The notes under the pieces were generated by a model. The model was given only the letters and a program-made list of their open reading frames with translations. It was not told the DNA's origin and did no database searches. The position numbers and the translations under genes are program-made. This document shows positions 8,588 to 17,398 of a stretch of 64,000 nucleotides of DNA, in pieces. Origin of the DNA: Phytohabitans maris (lineage in GTDB: Bacteria > Actinomycetota > Actinomycetes > Mycobacteriales > Micromonosporaceae); assembly GCF_031085175.1 (NCBI RefSeq), contig NZ_JAVHUY010000003.1:1-64000 (forward strand). Reading direction: 5' to 3'. Within the stretch, counting starts at the first letter, position 1, and the number at the start of each line of letters is the position of its first letter.

Positions 8588-10075
8588 ATGACGGAGATCG
8601 ACGAGCTGCGCGCGTACCTCGCCGAGACCGAGGACTACCGGCGCGTCTTCGACCACCTCCGCTTCGACCAGCAGTCCTACCTGCCCGACCAGGCGACCGC
8701 CGACCGGGCGCGGCAGATCGGGCTGATGGAGCGGCGGATCCGCGAGCGCACCGGCGACCCGCGCCTCGGCGAGCTGGTCGCCGCCGTCGAGGCCACCGCG
8801 CCCGACCCGGAGCGCGACTTCGCCACCTGGGCGATCGCCCGGGTCGCCCGCCGCGACCACGAGACCGAGCTGCGCCGGCCGGTGCAGGCGCTGACCGAGT
8901 TCCAGGTGGTCGCGTCGGAGGCGTTCGTGGTGTGGCGGGACGCCCGGCGCGACGCCGACTGGGCCGCCTTCGCGCCGTGGCTGCGCAAGCTCGTCGACAT
9001 CAACCTCCGGCTCGCCGACGCGATCGGCTACGACGAGCACCCGATGGACGCGCTGCTGTCGCTGTACGAGCCGGCGCTGTCCTGGCGGGAGACGCAGGCG
9101 CTGCTCGACGCGGTCGTGGAGACCGTGATCCCGCTCAACGAGCGCCGGCAGGAAGCGGTCCACGCCCGGCCGCCGGACCCGATGCCGGTGCTCGACCGGC
9201 CGGCCGTCTTCGCGTTCGCGCACGACCTCGCCGAGCGGGTCGGGTACGACTGGAGCCGCGGCGGGCTGGCCATCTCGCCGCACCCGTTCACCAGCCCGTC
9301 CGGGCCGCGCGACGTGCGCTTCACGCTCCGCGACGACGTACCCTTCCCCGACCTGCTCAAGGCCGCCATCCACGAGCTCGGCCACGCCCTGTACGAGCAG
9401 GGCATCTCCGCCGAGCTGTGGGGCACGGCCGCGGCGCGGGGCGTCATGCCGTACGTGCACGAGTCGCAGGCGAAGTTCTGGGAGAACATCGTCGGCCGCA
9501 CCCCCGAGTTCGCCGCCTGGGCGTACGACCTGCTCCTGCCCCACCTCACCGACCCGCCGCCCGGCTTCGGGCCGGAGACGCTGCACCGGGCCGCGGTGCA
9601 CGGGCCGACCTCGCTGATCCGCACCGGCACCGACGAGCTGAGCTTCAACCTGCACATCGCGCTGCGCTGGGAGATCGAGTGCGCGCTGCTCGCCGGCCGG
9701 CTCGACGTCTTCGACGTGCCGGAGCTCTGGAACGAGCGGGCCGAGCGCTACTTCGGCCAGCCGGTGCCGAGCGACCGCGAGGGGTGCCTGCAGGACCCGC
9801 ACTGGTGCCACCGGTACATGGGGCTGTTCACCTCGTACGTCATCGGCAACCTGGTCTCCGCCCAGCTCTGGGGCGCGATGCGGGACGCCGGCGTCGAGGT
9901 GGCCGCCGCGCTCGCCGCCCGGGACGTCACGCCGGTGCTCGGCTGGCTGCGCCGGCACGTGCACGCGCCCGGCCGCACGTACACGCTGGCCGAGCTGGTC
10001 GTCCGGGCCACCGGCGGCCCGCTCTCCGCGGAGCCCTACCGGGCACACCTGACCCAGCGGTACGGCGGGGAGTGA
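8588..10075 (+). CDS. M32-family (Taq-type) metallocarboxypeptidase
   Basis: A 495-aa cytoplasmic zinc carboxypeptidase. HELGH (about residue 262) is the HExxH zinc motif, HESQAKFWEN supplies the third ligand and the M32 HES signature, and IRTGTDELSFNLHIALRWEIE matches the conserved C-terminal active-site block. Length matches family members of about 500 aa. Start ATG 8588 follows GGGAGGAG. It precedes a small gene and an amidase gene with minimal spacing, suggesting a peptide/amide breakdown operon linked to the neighbouring importer. Confidence 0.88.
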   Translation: MTEIDELRAYLAETEDYRRVFDHLRFDQQSYLPDQATADRARQIGLMERRIRERTGDPRLGELVAAVEATAPDPERDFATWAIARVARRDHETELRRPVQALTEFQVVASEAFVVWRDARRDADWAAFAPWLRKLVDINLRLADAIGYDEHPMDALLSLYEPALSWRETQALLDAVVETVIPLNERRQEAVHARPPDPMPVLDRPAVFAFAHDLAERVGYDWSRGGLAISPHPFTSPSGPRDVRFTLRDDVPFPDLLKAAIHELGHALYEQGISAELWGTAAARGVMPYVHESQAKFWENIVGRTPEFAAWAYDLLLPHLTDPPPGFGPETLHRAAVHGPTSLIRTGTDELSFNLHIALRWEIECALLAGRLDVFDVPELWNERAERYFGQPVPSDREGCLQDPHWCHRYMGLFTSYVIGNLVSAQLWGAMRDAGVEVAAALAARDVTPVLGWLRRHVHAPGRTYTLAELVVRATGGPLSAEPYRAHLTQRYGGE

Positions 10076-10078
10076 GCC

Positions 10079-10285
10079 ATGACCGTCCACAGTGAACCCA
10101 CCGCGGACTGGATGCGGAGCCGGGTGCCGGGCGCGGCGCCGGCGGCCGTGGAGCGGGCGGTCCGCTCCTGGGCCGGCAAGGCCGCCGACCGGGAGCGGGT
10201 CCGGTCGATACCGCTCGACCCGACCGCCGAGCCGCCGCTGCCGGCCCACGCCGAGACCTGGCTGCGGCCGTGCCGACCGCGCTGA
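10079..10285 (+). CDS. Small 68-aa protein coupled to amidase
   Basis: It starts 3 bases after the M32 stop with GGGGAG upstream and overlaps the amidase start, so it looks genuinely translated. It is Arg/Pro-rich, with no transmembrane segment and no recognised domain. Small companion proteins (AtzG-like) occur upstream of some amidases, but I see no convincing similarity. Function unknown; it may simply serve translational coupling. Confidence 0.5.
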   Translation: MTVHSEPTADWMRSRVPGAAPAAVERAVRSWAGKAADRERVRSIPLDPTAEPPLPAHAETWLRPCRPR

Positions 10286-11697
10286 CCGGGCGGCGGCTGC
10301 CCGGCGTCGCCGACCTGCTCGCCGGGTACGCCGCCGGCACCGTCACGCCGCGCGACGCGGTCGAGGAGTGCCTGGCCGTCATCGACGCCACCGAGCCGGC
10401 GCTCGGCGCGGTGGTCAACCTGCTCGCCGGCGCCGCCCGCGCCGCCGCCGACGAGGCCACCCGGCGCTGGCGCGACGGCACCGCCCGGCCGCTGGAAGGG
10501 ATCCCCTACGGGCTCAAGGACACCATCGACACCGCCGGGGTACGCACCGAGTACGGCTCGGCGCTCCACAAAGGACACGTGCCGGAGCGGGACGCCGAGG
10601 TGCACCGGCGGCTCGTCGACGCGGGCGCGGTCCTGGTCGCCAAGCTCGCCACGTACGAGCTCGAGGCCGGCAAGAACGGCCGGACCCGCAACCCGTTCGA
10701 CCTCGCCCGCAACTCCGGCGGCTCCTCCTCCGGCCCGTGCGCGTCGGTCGGCGCCGGCCAGCTCCCGCTCGCGATCGGCAGCGACGCGGGCGGCTCGATC
10801 CGGGTACCGGCCGCCTGGTGCGGCGCGGTCGGCCTCAAGCCCACGTACGGCCGGGTCTCCCGCCGCGGCGCCGTCTCCTGCTCCTGGACGCTCGGCCACC
10901 TCGGCCCGATCACCCGCTCGGCGCGGGACGCGGCCCTGGCGCTCAACGCGATCGCCGGGCACGACCCGCTCGACCCGTACAGCGCCGACGCGCCGGTCGA
11001 CGCCGACTACGCCGCCCGCTTCGACCAGGACCTGACCGGGGTGCGGGTCGGCGTGCCGGAGAACTGGTTCGAGGAGGTCTGCGAGCCGGCGGTCGCCGTC
11101 GCGGTGGCCGCCGCCCGCGAGGTCCTGGCCGCCGCCGGGGCGACGCTGGTACCGGTCGCGCTGCCGCTGCTGCGCCGGATCAACCCGGACGCGCTCAAGC
11201 ACCTCATCGTCCCCGCCGAGGCCGCCTCCCTGCACGAGGGGTACCTGGACCGGATCGACGAGTTCGGCGACGGCTTTCGCACCCTGCTGCTCGAAGGCCA
11301 GCTCGTCGCCGCCCCCGACTACCTGCGCGCGCTGCGGCTGCGCCGTGCCGTGCAGGAGGAGCTCGCCGCCGTCTTCGCCACGGTGGACGCGCTGGCCACC
11401 CCCGGCTCGGTGGTCACCGCCCCGCTGCTCGACCAGGACACCACCACTGTGGACGGTGTGGAGTACCCGCTCACCGCGCTCGTGGCCCGTACCACCTCCG
11501 TCTTCAACGTGGCCGGAAACCCGGCCGTCGTGGTGCCCTGCGGCGCCGACGAGCGGGGCCTGCCCGTGTCGCTCCAGATCGCCACGCCGCCGTGGCGCGA
11601 GGCGGAGTGCCTGCGGATCGCGGACGCCTACCAGGCGCGCTCGCGGGCCGGGGCGGCCGGCGGTCCCGGCGAATCGGGACGTTCAGCACTGACCTGA
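10270..11697 (+). CDS. Amidase-signature family hydrolase
   Basis: A 475-aa amidase (GatA/AtzF fold) hydrolysing a carboxamide. The Ser-cisSer-Lys triad is visible: Lys in YGLKDTIDT (about residue 83), the Gly/Ser loop RNSGGSSSGP (about 155) and nucleophile Ser in GSDAGGSIRVPA (about 180). It lacks GatA-specific context (no gatB or gatC nearby), so it is a catabolic amidase rather than a glutamyl-tRNA amidotransferase. GTG 10270 overlaps the 68-aa gene. With the deacylase and amidohydrolase across the locus it suggests use of an amide-linked nutrient. Confidence 0.88.
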   Translation: MPTALTGRRLPGVADLLAGYAAGTVTPRDAVEECLAVIDATEPALGAVVNLLAGAARAAADEATRRWRDGTARPLEGIPYGLKDTIDTAGVRTEYGSALHKGHVPERDAEVHRRLVDAGAVLVAKLATYELEAGKNGRTRNPFDLARNSGGSSSGPCASVGAGQLPLAIGSDAGGSIRVPAAWCGAVGLKPTYGRVSRRGAVSCSWTLGHLGPITRSARDAALALNAIAGHDPLDPYSADAPVDADYAARFDQDLTGVRVGVPENWFEEVCEPAVAVAVAAAREVLAAAGATLVPVALPLLRRINPDALKHLIVPAEAASLHEGYLDRIDEFGDGFRTLLLEGQLVAAPDYLRALRLRRAVQEELAAVFATVDALATPGSVVTAPLLDQDTTTVDGVEYPLTALVARTTSVFNVAGNPAVVVPCGADERGLPVSLQIATPPWREAECLRIADAYQARSRAGAAGGPGESGRSALT

Positions 11698-11724
11698 GAA
11701 ACCCGACCCGGGCAGGCTACCGCC

Positions 11725-12189
11725 GTGACCTCACTACTTCTCGGCGTCGTCGGCGCCGCGCTGCTCGTCGCCGGCCCGATCATGATCGCCCGCGGTGTCA
11801 CCGGACGCCGTACCATCCGGGCCGAGCTGGCCGACCAGAAGATCGTCTTCCCGGACGAAGGCGGCGAGCTGCCCGCCGGCCTCGCCCGGTACGCCGGCGT
11901 CCGGGTGACCACCGGCACGCAGGCCCAGGCGTTCGCGGACCTCATCGGGCAGCACGTCGCGCAGGCCACCGCGGGGCGGACGTACTCGCAGGTCGTGGAC
12001 GAGTGGCAGGCCACCGGCCGCTCCGACGAGCGGCTGGCCCGGCTGCGGCAGACCGCGTTCATGGGGCAGACGCTGCGCGGCTCGCTGCTCGGCGCGTACC
12101 AGGCCTGGCAGATCACCACCCTCGTCATCGGCCTGGGCGCCCTGCTCGCCGCCACCGGGCTCGGCTTCCTCACGCTCGCCGCGACCTGA
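11725..12189 (+). CDS. Conserved small membrane protein
   Basis: A 154-aa protein with one hydrophobic helix at each end (residues 1-22 and about 127-150) and a polar middle of about 100 residues (KIVFPDEGGELPAGLARYAG). I recognise the type as a conserved actinobacterial hypothetical but know no function. GTG start, 27 bases after the amidase stop. It converges on the siderophore operon, so it closes the catabolic block. Nothing ties it to iron. Confidence 0.65.
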   Translation: MTSLLLGVVGAALLVAGPIMIARGVTGRRTIRAELADQKIVFPDEGGELPAGLARYAGVRVTTGTQAQAFADLIGQHVAQATAGRTYSQVVDEWQATGRSDERLARLRQTAFMGQTLRGSLLGAYQAWQITTLVIGLGALLAATGLGFLTLAAT

Positions 12190-12349
12190 GACCGGTCGGC
12201 GGGCGCCGGCCCGGCGGCACGGGCCGCGCGGTCTGGGCTGGGCTCACGGCCACCCGGAACGGTCAGCGGGCGCCGGCCCCGGGTCAGGCGCCGCGCCGCG
12301 GACGGCCGCGCGTCCGCCGACACGAAGACCCGGCGCGCCAGGTCACGGC

Positions 12350-12634
12350 TCACCCGCACGGTGGCGCCGCCGGCCGGCCGGCGCCCGGGTCGGGCGGGGC
12401 CACGCCCAGCGCGTCGAGGCCGTGTACCGGGTTGCCGTAGGGCGAGCGGGCGGGGCGGCCCAGCAGCTCGTAGATCCGGCGCTCGGCGGCGTCGGTCAGC
12501 ACGTGCTGCCGGCCGGACGCCTCCGCGTGCGCCTCCGCGAAGCCGACCCCGACCACCTCGACCAGCATCAGCTCGGCGAGCAGCTCCAGCAGGATCCGCA
12601 GGTACGCGCCGGCGGCGTCGATCGGATGCCCCAT
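12350..12634 (-). CDS. IdeR/DtxR-like protein lacking the DNA-binding domain
   Basis: 94 aa. Residues 5-15 (IDAAGAYLRIL) match the extreme N-terminus of IdeR/DtxR, and residues 20-75 match its dimerisation/metal domain, including AEAS...HVL, ERRIYELL and SPYGNPVHGLDALG. The intervening winged-helix region of about 45 residues is missing as if cleanly deleted, and no SH3-like domain follows. By alignment to DtxR, the positions of His98, His106 and Glu83 are kept (His36, His44, Glu21), whereas Met10, His79, Cys102 and Glu105 are Ala, Leu, Ser and Gln. It starts 8 bases after the EntF stop with GGTGAGG upstream, so it is cotranslated with siderophore genes. It could heterodimerise with IdeR or be a remnant. 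Function is inferred. Confidence 0.75.
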   Translation of the reverse strand: MGHPIDAAGAYLRILLELLAELMLVEVVGVGFAEAHAEASGRQHVLTDAAERRIYELLGRPARSPYGNPVHGLDALGVAPPDPGAGRPAAPPCG

Positions 12635-12641
12635 GGACGCC

Positions 12642-15600
12642 TCACCGCGGCCGCAGGCGTCCGGCGAGGAGCGCGCCGATCCGGTCCACGGCCGGGGCGC
12701 GGACCAGGTCCGGGTGGGTCGCCGCCAGGTCGACGACCTCGACCCGCCGGGCGTACGCGGTCCAGCCGGCCGGGTCCAGCCACCGCTCCGGGCGCGGTGC
12801 CGCCGCCCGGAAGAGCAGCAGGTCACCGGCGAACGGCCGGTGCCGCCCCGTGCGTACCAGCATCGTGCCGTGCACGACGCAGCGGATGCTCGCGGCGAGC
12901 ACCGCCGGGGGCAGGGCCGCCATCGGGCTCGCGCCGGCCCGCAGCGCCCGCCGTACCGCCTCGTCGTCGAGGGCGGCGTCCTCGGCGACCAGGTGCTCGG
13001 CGCCGGCCATCCGCAGGATCCCGCGCAGCGCCTCGGCGCGGGTCGGCTCGCCGAGGTGGCGCCACTGGTCGGCCGGGTACGCGTCGAGCAGCGCGACCAC
13101 CCCGACCCGCTGCCCGCCGGCACCGGCCGCGGCGGCCACCGCGTGCGCCGCCATGCCGCCGATCGACCAGCCACCGACGTGGAACGGGGCGTCGCCGACC
13201 ACCGAGCGGATCGCGGACAGGTACCCGGCGGCGAGGTCGTCCAATGTGGAGGGCAGCGCGGCCGCGGGCTGTTCGAAGGCGGTGGACTGGACGGCGACCA
13301 CGGGCAGCCCCGGCGGCAGCGTCCGCAGCAGCGGGGCGTAGCACCAGCCGAGCCCGCCGGCCGGGGGCAGCAGGAACAGCGGCGGCCCGTCGCCGTCGCG
13401 CAGCGGCAGCACCTCGGCGAGGTCGCGGCCGGCCCGGTCGGGTCCGGCGACGGCGCGGGCGAGCCCGGCCGGGGTCGGTGCGGCGAAGACGTCCACCAGG
13501 GCCGGCCGCCGGCCGAGGACCGCCTCGACCCGGTCCATCAGCCGCAGCGCGAGCAGCGAGTCGCCGCCGGCGTCGAAGAAGTCCGCGTCCGCCGGGAGCG
13601 GGGCGGCGGCGCCGAGCACGGCGGCCATCAGCTCGCCGATCTGCTGCTGCCACACGTCGGTGGGGGCGGCACCGGCCGTCGGTGCCGCGGCCGGCATCCC
13701 GCGCGCGGCGAGGGCGCGCCGGTCGACCTTGCCGCTCGCCGTGAGCGGCAGGTCGGCGACGTGGACGTACGCGGCGGGGCGCATCGCCTCCGGCAGCGCC
13801 TCGCGGGCGGCGGCGCGGAGCGCGTCGACCGGGGCGGTACCGGTCAGGTACGCGACGAGCCGGGTCTCCTCTTCGGACCCCGTGACCCCGACCGCGGCGA
13901 CCTGCCCGGCGTCCGGTACCGCGCCGAGCACCGCCTCGACCTCGCCCGGCTCCAGCCGCTGGCCGCGGATCTTCAGCTGGTCGTCGGCCCGGCCGTGGTA
14001 GAGCAGCGCCCCGTCGCCGCGCCAGCTCGCCAGGTCGCCGGTGCGGTACATGCGCTCGCCGGGGACGAACGGGTCGGCCGGGAAGCGTTCGGCGGTGAGG
14101 TCGTCCCGGCCCGCGTAGCCGTCGGCGAGTTGCACCCCGGCCAGGTGGAGCTCGCCCCGCGCGCCCGGCGGCACCGGCCGGCCCCGGTCGTCCAGCACGT
14201 ACGCCCGGGTGTTCCACACTGGACGGCCGATCGGCACCGTCTCGCCGTCCCGGTCCGGGGCGCAGTCCCAGTACGTCACGTCGACCGCGGCCTCCGTGGG
14301 GCCGTACAGGTTGGTCGGTGCCACGCCGAGCCGGGTCGCGGCGGTGCGGGCGAGGTCGGCGGTGAGCGCCTCACCGCTGCACACCAGCCGGGTCAGCGCG
14401 CCACGCTCGGCGACCCGTACGCTGGCCGGGTCGGCGCAGAACGCCCGGAGCATCGACGGTACGAAGTGGACGGTGCTGATCCGCTCGTCCGCGATGAGCC
14501 GGGCCAGGTAGCCGGGGTCGCGGTGCCCGCCGGGCCGGGCGATGACGACGCAGCCGCCGACCCGCAGCGGCCAGTAGAGCTCCCAGATCGAGACGTCGAA
14601 GGAGATCGGCGTCTTGTGCAGCACCCGCTCGCCGGGGCGGAGCCGGAAGTGCTCCTGCATCCAGGCGAGCCGGTTGTCGATGGCCCGGTGGCTGATCCGC
14701 GCGCCCTTGGGCCGGCCGGTCGACCCGGAGGTGAACAGGACGTAGGCGATGCCGTCGGGGTCCACATCGGACCCGGTGGTGGCCGGGGTCGGGCCGGCCG
14801 GCTCGGCGTCGAGGTCGGTCAGCAGCCAGCGGCTCCCGGCGTCGGCGAGCATGCCGTCGATCCGCCGGGGCGGCAGGTCCGGGTCGGCGGGCAGGTACAC
14901 CGCGCCGAGGTGGAGCAGCGCGTACACGGCGACGAAGAGGTCGAAGCCGCGCGGCAGCCCGACGCCGACCACGTCACCGGGACGCACCCCCTGCCCGCGC
15001 AGGGCGGAGGCGAGCCGGGCGGCCCGCTCGTCGAGCTCGGCGTAGGTCAGCTCGGCGCCGTCGTACCGCAGGGCCGGCGCGTCCGGGGTGCGCGCGCACT
15101 GCTCCCGGAACGCGGCGAGCAGGGTCCGGGCCGGCCGGCGCACCACCGGCCCGGCGAAGTCGACCAGCACCCGCCGCCGGTCGGCCGCGGTCGCCAGCGG
15201 CAGCCCTGCCACCGGCTCGGCCGGGTCGGCGCGGGCGAAGGTCGCCAGCCAGGCGGCCAGCCGCTCGGCGTGGTCGCGGGCGTCGCCCTCCGGGTACAGG
15301 CGCGGGTTGGCGTCCACCTCGAGCCGGACCGGCCGCCCCTGCCCCGGTACGCCCCGCAGGCACCAGGTCATGTCCTCGACCGGCCCGGCGGTGACGTTGC
15401 GGACCACGCCGGTCGCCGCGCCGAACGCCAGCCGCGGGTCGAACGGGAGCAGGTTGACCTGGGGCCCGAACAGCTGGCCGCCGCCGGCCCGGCGCAGCCG
15501 GCGGGCGAGGTCCTCCTGCCGGGTGTACGGGTGCGCGCGGACCGCCGCCGCCTCGGCGCGTACCCGGGCGGTCAGCTCGCCGACCGTCGCCGCGCCGACC

Positions 15601-16481
15601 CGGGCCGCCACCGGCAGCACGTTCATCGCGGTGCAGACGGTACGGGCGGCGGCCGGGACCCCGCGGCCGGGCGCGACCCGGTTCATCGACGGCAGCCCGA
15701 GGCGCACCTCGTCGAGGCCGGCCATCCGCCCGAGGTACCCGGCGCAGGCGGCGGTGGCCAGGTCGGTCCAGGCGCAGCCGTGCCGTCCGGCGCCGGCGAG
15801 CAGCGCGTCGAGCGTGCCGGGTGGCAGGTCGAGGGCGGCCCGGATCGCGGCCGGCGCCGGGGCGGCGAGCCGACCGGCCAGTGTGGACAGTCCGGTACCG
15901 GTGAGGCGGGCCGCCCAGAACTCGCCGTCGTCGACCTCCCGGGCCCGGTCCTCGGCCACGACGTCGGCGAGCGTGGCGGTGACCGGCGCGGGCGGCGGGC
16001 CGCCGGTGCCGGCGCCGTACCAGGCGGCCACCCGGCGGGCGAGCTGGGCGTAGCCGTACCCGTCGAGCAGGACGTGGTGCGCGCAGTGGTACCAGAGCGC
16101 CCGGTCCGGCCCGACCTGAAACAGCGCGGTCCGGACCAGGTCGCCGGTGTCGAGGTCGAGCGGCCGGGCCAGGTCGGCGCGGATCCTCCGGTCGGCTTCC
16201 GCGTACGGGTCGGGGGCGCCGCGCAGGTCGACCAGCCGCAGCGCGGCCGGCGGCTCCGGTCGTACCCGCTGCTCCGGGCCGTCCGGGCCGAGCCGCAGCT
16301 CGACCCGGAGCTGCTCGAAGTCCAGGTACGCCCGGCGGATCGCCGCGCCCAGCGCGGCCGGGTCGAGCGGTCCGGAGATCTCCACCACCTCGGCCGTGGA
16401 GTAGGCGGCGCTGCCCGGGTCGAGCTGGTGCGCGAAGTACAGGCCGCGGGCCGCCGAGGTCAGCGGCAGCCAGCCGGTCAT
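12642..16481 (-). CDS. entF: EntF-like serine NRPS (C-A-T-TE)
   Basis: 1279 aa, close to E. coli EntF. Order: condensation domain (HHVLLDG near 134), adenylation domain ([11 protein letters not shown] near 587, NLYGPTE), carrier (AGGDSLLAL near 972), thioesterase (GWSIGG near 1105). By hand alignment the A-domain pocket reads D-V-W-H-V-S-L-V-D-K, a serine code. It should condense 2,3-dihydroxybenzoyl from the EntB carrier with Ser and release an oligomeric ester. ATG 16481 overlaps the entB stop (ATGA); a longer open frame upstream belongs to entB in another frame. The thioesterase suggests an enterobactin-like trilactone or shorter DHB-Ser oligomer. No MbtH gene is in the window. Confidence 0.93.
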   Translation of the reverse strand: MTGWLPLTSAARGLYFAHQLDPGSAAYSTAEVVEISGPLDPAALGAAIRRAYLDFEQLRVELRLGPDGPEQRVRPEPPAALRLVDLRGAPDPYAEADRRIRADLARPLDLDTGDLVRTALFQVGPDRALWYHCAHHVLLDGYGYAQLARRVAAWYGAGTGGPPPAPVTATLADVVAEDRAREVDDGEFWAARLTGTGLSTLAGRLAAPAPAAIRAALDLPPGTLDALLAGAGRHGCAWTDLATAACAGYLGRMAGLDEVRLGLPSMNRVAPGRGVPAAARTVCTAMNVLPVAARVGAATVGELTARVRAEAAAVRAHPYTRQEDLARRLRRAGGGQLFGPQVNLLPFDPRLAFGAATGVVRNVTAGPVEDMTWCLRGVPGQGRPVRLEVDANPRLYPEGDARDHAERLAAWLATFARADPAEPVAGLPLATAADRRRVLVDFAGPVVRRPARTLLAAFREQCARTPDAPALRYDGAELTYAELDERAARLASALRGQGVRPGDVVGVGLPRGFDLFVAVYALLHLGAVYLPADPDLPPRRIDGMLADAGSRWLLTDLDAEPAGPTPATTGSDVDPDGIAYVLFTSGSTGRPKGARISHRAIDNRLAWMQEHFRLRPGERVLHKTPISFDVSIWELYWPLRVGGCVVIARPGGHRDPGYLARLIADERISTVHFVPSMLRAFCADPASVRVAERGALTRLVCSGEALTADLARTAATRLGVAPTNLYGPTEAAVDVTYWDCAPDRDGETVPIGRPVWNTRAYVLDDRGRPVPPGARGELHLAGVQLADGYAGRDDLTAERFPADPFVPGERMYRTGDLASWRGDGALLYHGRADDQLKIRGQRLEPGEVEAVLGAVPDAGQVAAVGVTGSEEETRLVAYLTGTAPVDALRAAAREALPEAMRPAAYVHVADLPLTASGKVDRRALAARGMPAAAPTAGAAPTDVWQQQIGELMAAVLGAAAPLPADADFFDAGGDSLLALRLMDRVEAVLGRRPALVDVFAAPTPAGLARAVAGPDRAGRDLAEVLPLRDGDGPPLFLLPPAGGLGWCYAPLLRTLPPGLPVVAVQSTAFEQPAAALPSTLDDLAAGYLSAIRSVVGDAPFHVGGWSIGGMAAHAVAAAAGAGGQRVGVVALLDAYPADQWRHLGEPTRAEALRGILRMAGAEHLVAEDAALDDEAVRRALRAGASPMAALPPAVLAASIRCVVHGTMLVRTGRHRPFAGDLLLFRAAAPRPERWLDPAGWTAYARRVEVVDLAATHPDLVRAPAVDRIGALLAGRLRPR

Positions 16482-17398
16482 CCCGGTGGAGCGGCGCCGG
16501 GCGTGGCGGCGATCCGCTCGCGCAGGAAGCCGACCGTGCCGGCGCCGATGAAGTCGCCGAAGTCGACCGCGACCCCGCGCTCCTCCAGCGCGGCGAGCAG
16601 TGCCATGGCGCGGACCGAGTCCAGGCCGAGCGCGAAGAGGTCCCGGTCCGGTTCGGCGAGCGCGGCCTCGACCTCCTCGTCGCCGTCGAGCAGCTCGGCG
16701 AGTGCCCCGCGCAGTACCTCGTCCGCGCCGCCCGGCTCCGGCGCGCCGGGCGGCTGCCGCGGGAGGGCGAGGGCGGCGCGGACCGCGGCGGCGGTGGTGA
16801 CGACCGCGCAGCTGTCCGCCGCCTGTTCCAGGGCGCGCAGGTGTCCGGGGCGGTCGAACGCGGCGACCGCGTCCGCGACGACGAACGGGGCGATGTCCCG
16901 GCAGAACGCGTCCAGCGCGGTGGCGAGCACCCCGTACTGGGCGTAGACGCCGGTGATGACGAGCTGGTCGCGGCCCTGGTCGGCGAGCCACCGGGCCAGG
17001 TCGGTCCGGGCGAACGCGCTGTACCGGTGCTTGGCCAGGACCAGCTCGCCGGGGCGGGGCGCGAGCGGGGCGAGGATCTCGGTGTCGGTCGGGTCGGCGC
17101 GCAGTCCCGGCCCCCACAGGTCGGCCTGGAGGCCGCGCTCGGCGGGGTCCTGGTCGCCGGACTGCGCGGTGTAGACGACCGGTACGCCGTGCCGGCGGGC
17201 CGCGTGCAGCAGCGACGCGATCGACGACACCGCCCGTTCCAGCGCGGCGCTGCCCGGCCGGTACACCCGGGCGAAGTACCGCTGCATGTCGTGTACGAGC
17301 AGCGCGGCCCGGCCGCCGGAGAGCTCCCACGGGGCCCGGCTCACCGGAAGCTCCGATGTGGACGGCGGCGGGTAGTCGGCGGGCGCGGGCAGGCTCAT
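16478..17398 (-). CDS. entB: Isochorismatase with aryl carrier domain (EntB-like)
   Basis: 306 aa, bifunctional. Residues 1-210 form the isochorismatase fold (LLVHDMQRYF with the acid, AKHRYSAF with the Lys, TGVYAQYGVLATALDAF) converting isochorismate to 2,3-dihydro-DHB. Residues about 225-300 form an aryl carrier with the phosphopantetheine site LGLDSVRA. The usual YAHIG of EntB/PhzD reads YAQYG here. The gene overlaps both entE and entF by 4 bases. It carries DHB to the EntF condensation domain. Confidence 0.92.
   Translation of the reverse strand: MSLPAPADYPPPSTSELPVSRAPWELSGGRAALLVHDMQRYFARVYRPGSAALERAVSSIASLLHAARRHGVPVVYTAQSGDQDPAERGLQADLWGPGLRADPTDTEILAPLAPRPGELVLAKHRYSAFARTDLARWLADQGRDQLVITGVYAQYGVLATALDAFCRDIAPFVVADAVAAFDRPGHLRALEQAADSCAVVTTAAAVRAALALPRQPPGAPEPGGADEVLRGALAELLDGDEEVEAALAEPDRDLFALGLDSVRAMALLAALEERGVAVDFGDFIGAGTVGFLRERIAATPGAAPPG

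Noticed and set aside
12633-16946. 1437-codon plus-strand open frame opposite the NRPS gene
   Set aside because: Antisense shadow of the EntF-like gene, with an Arg/Gly/Val-rich composition.
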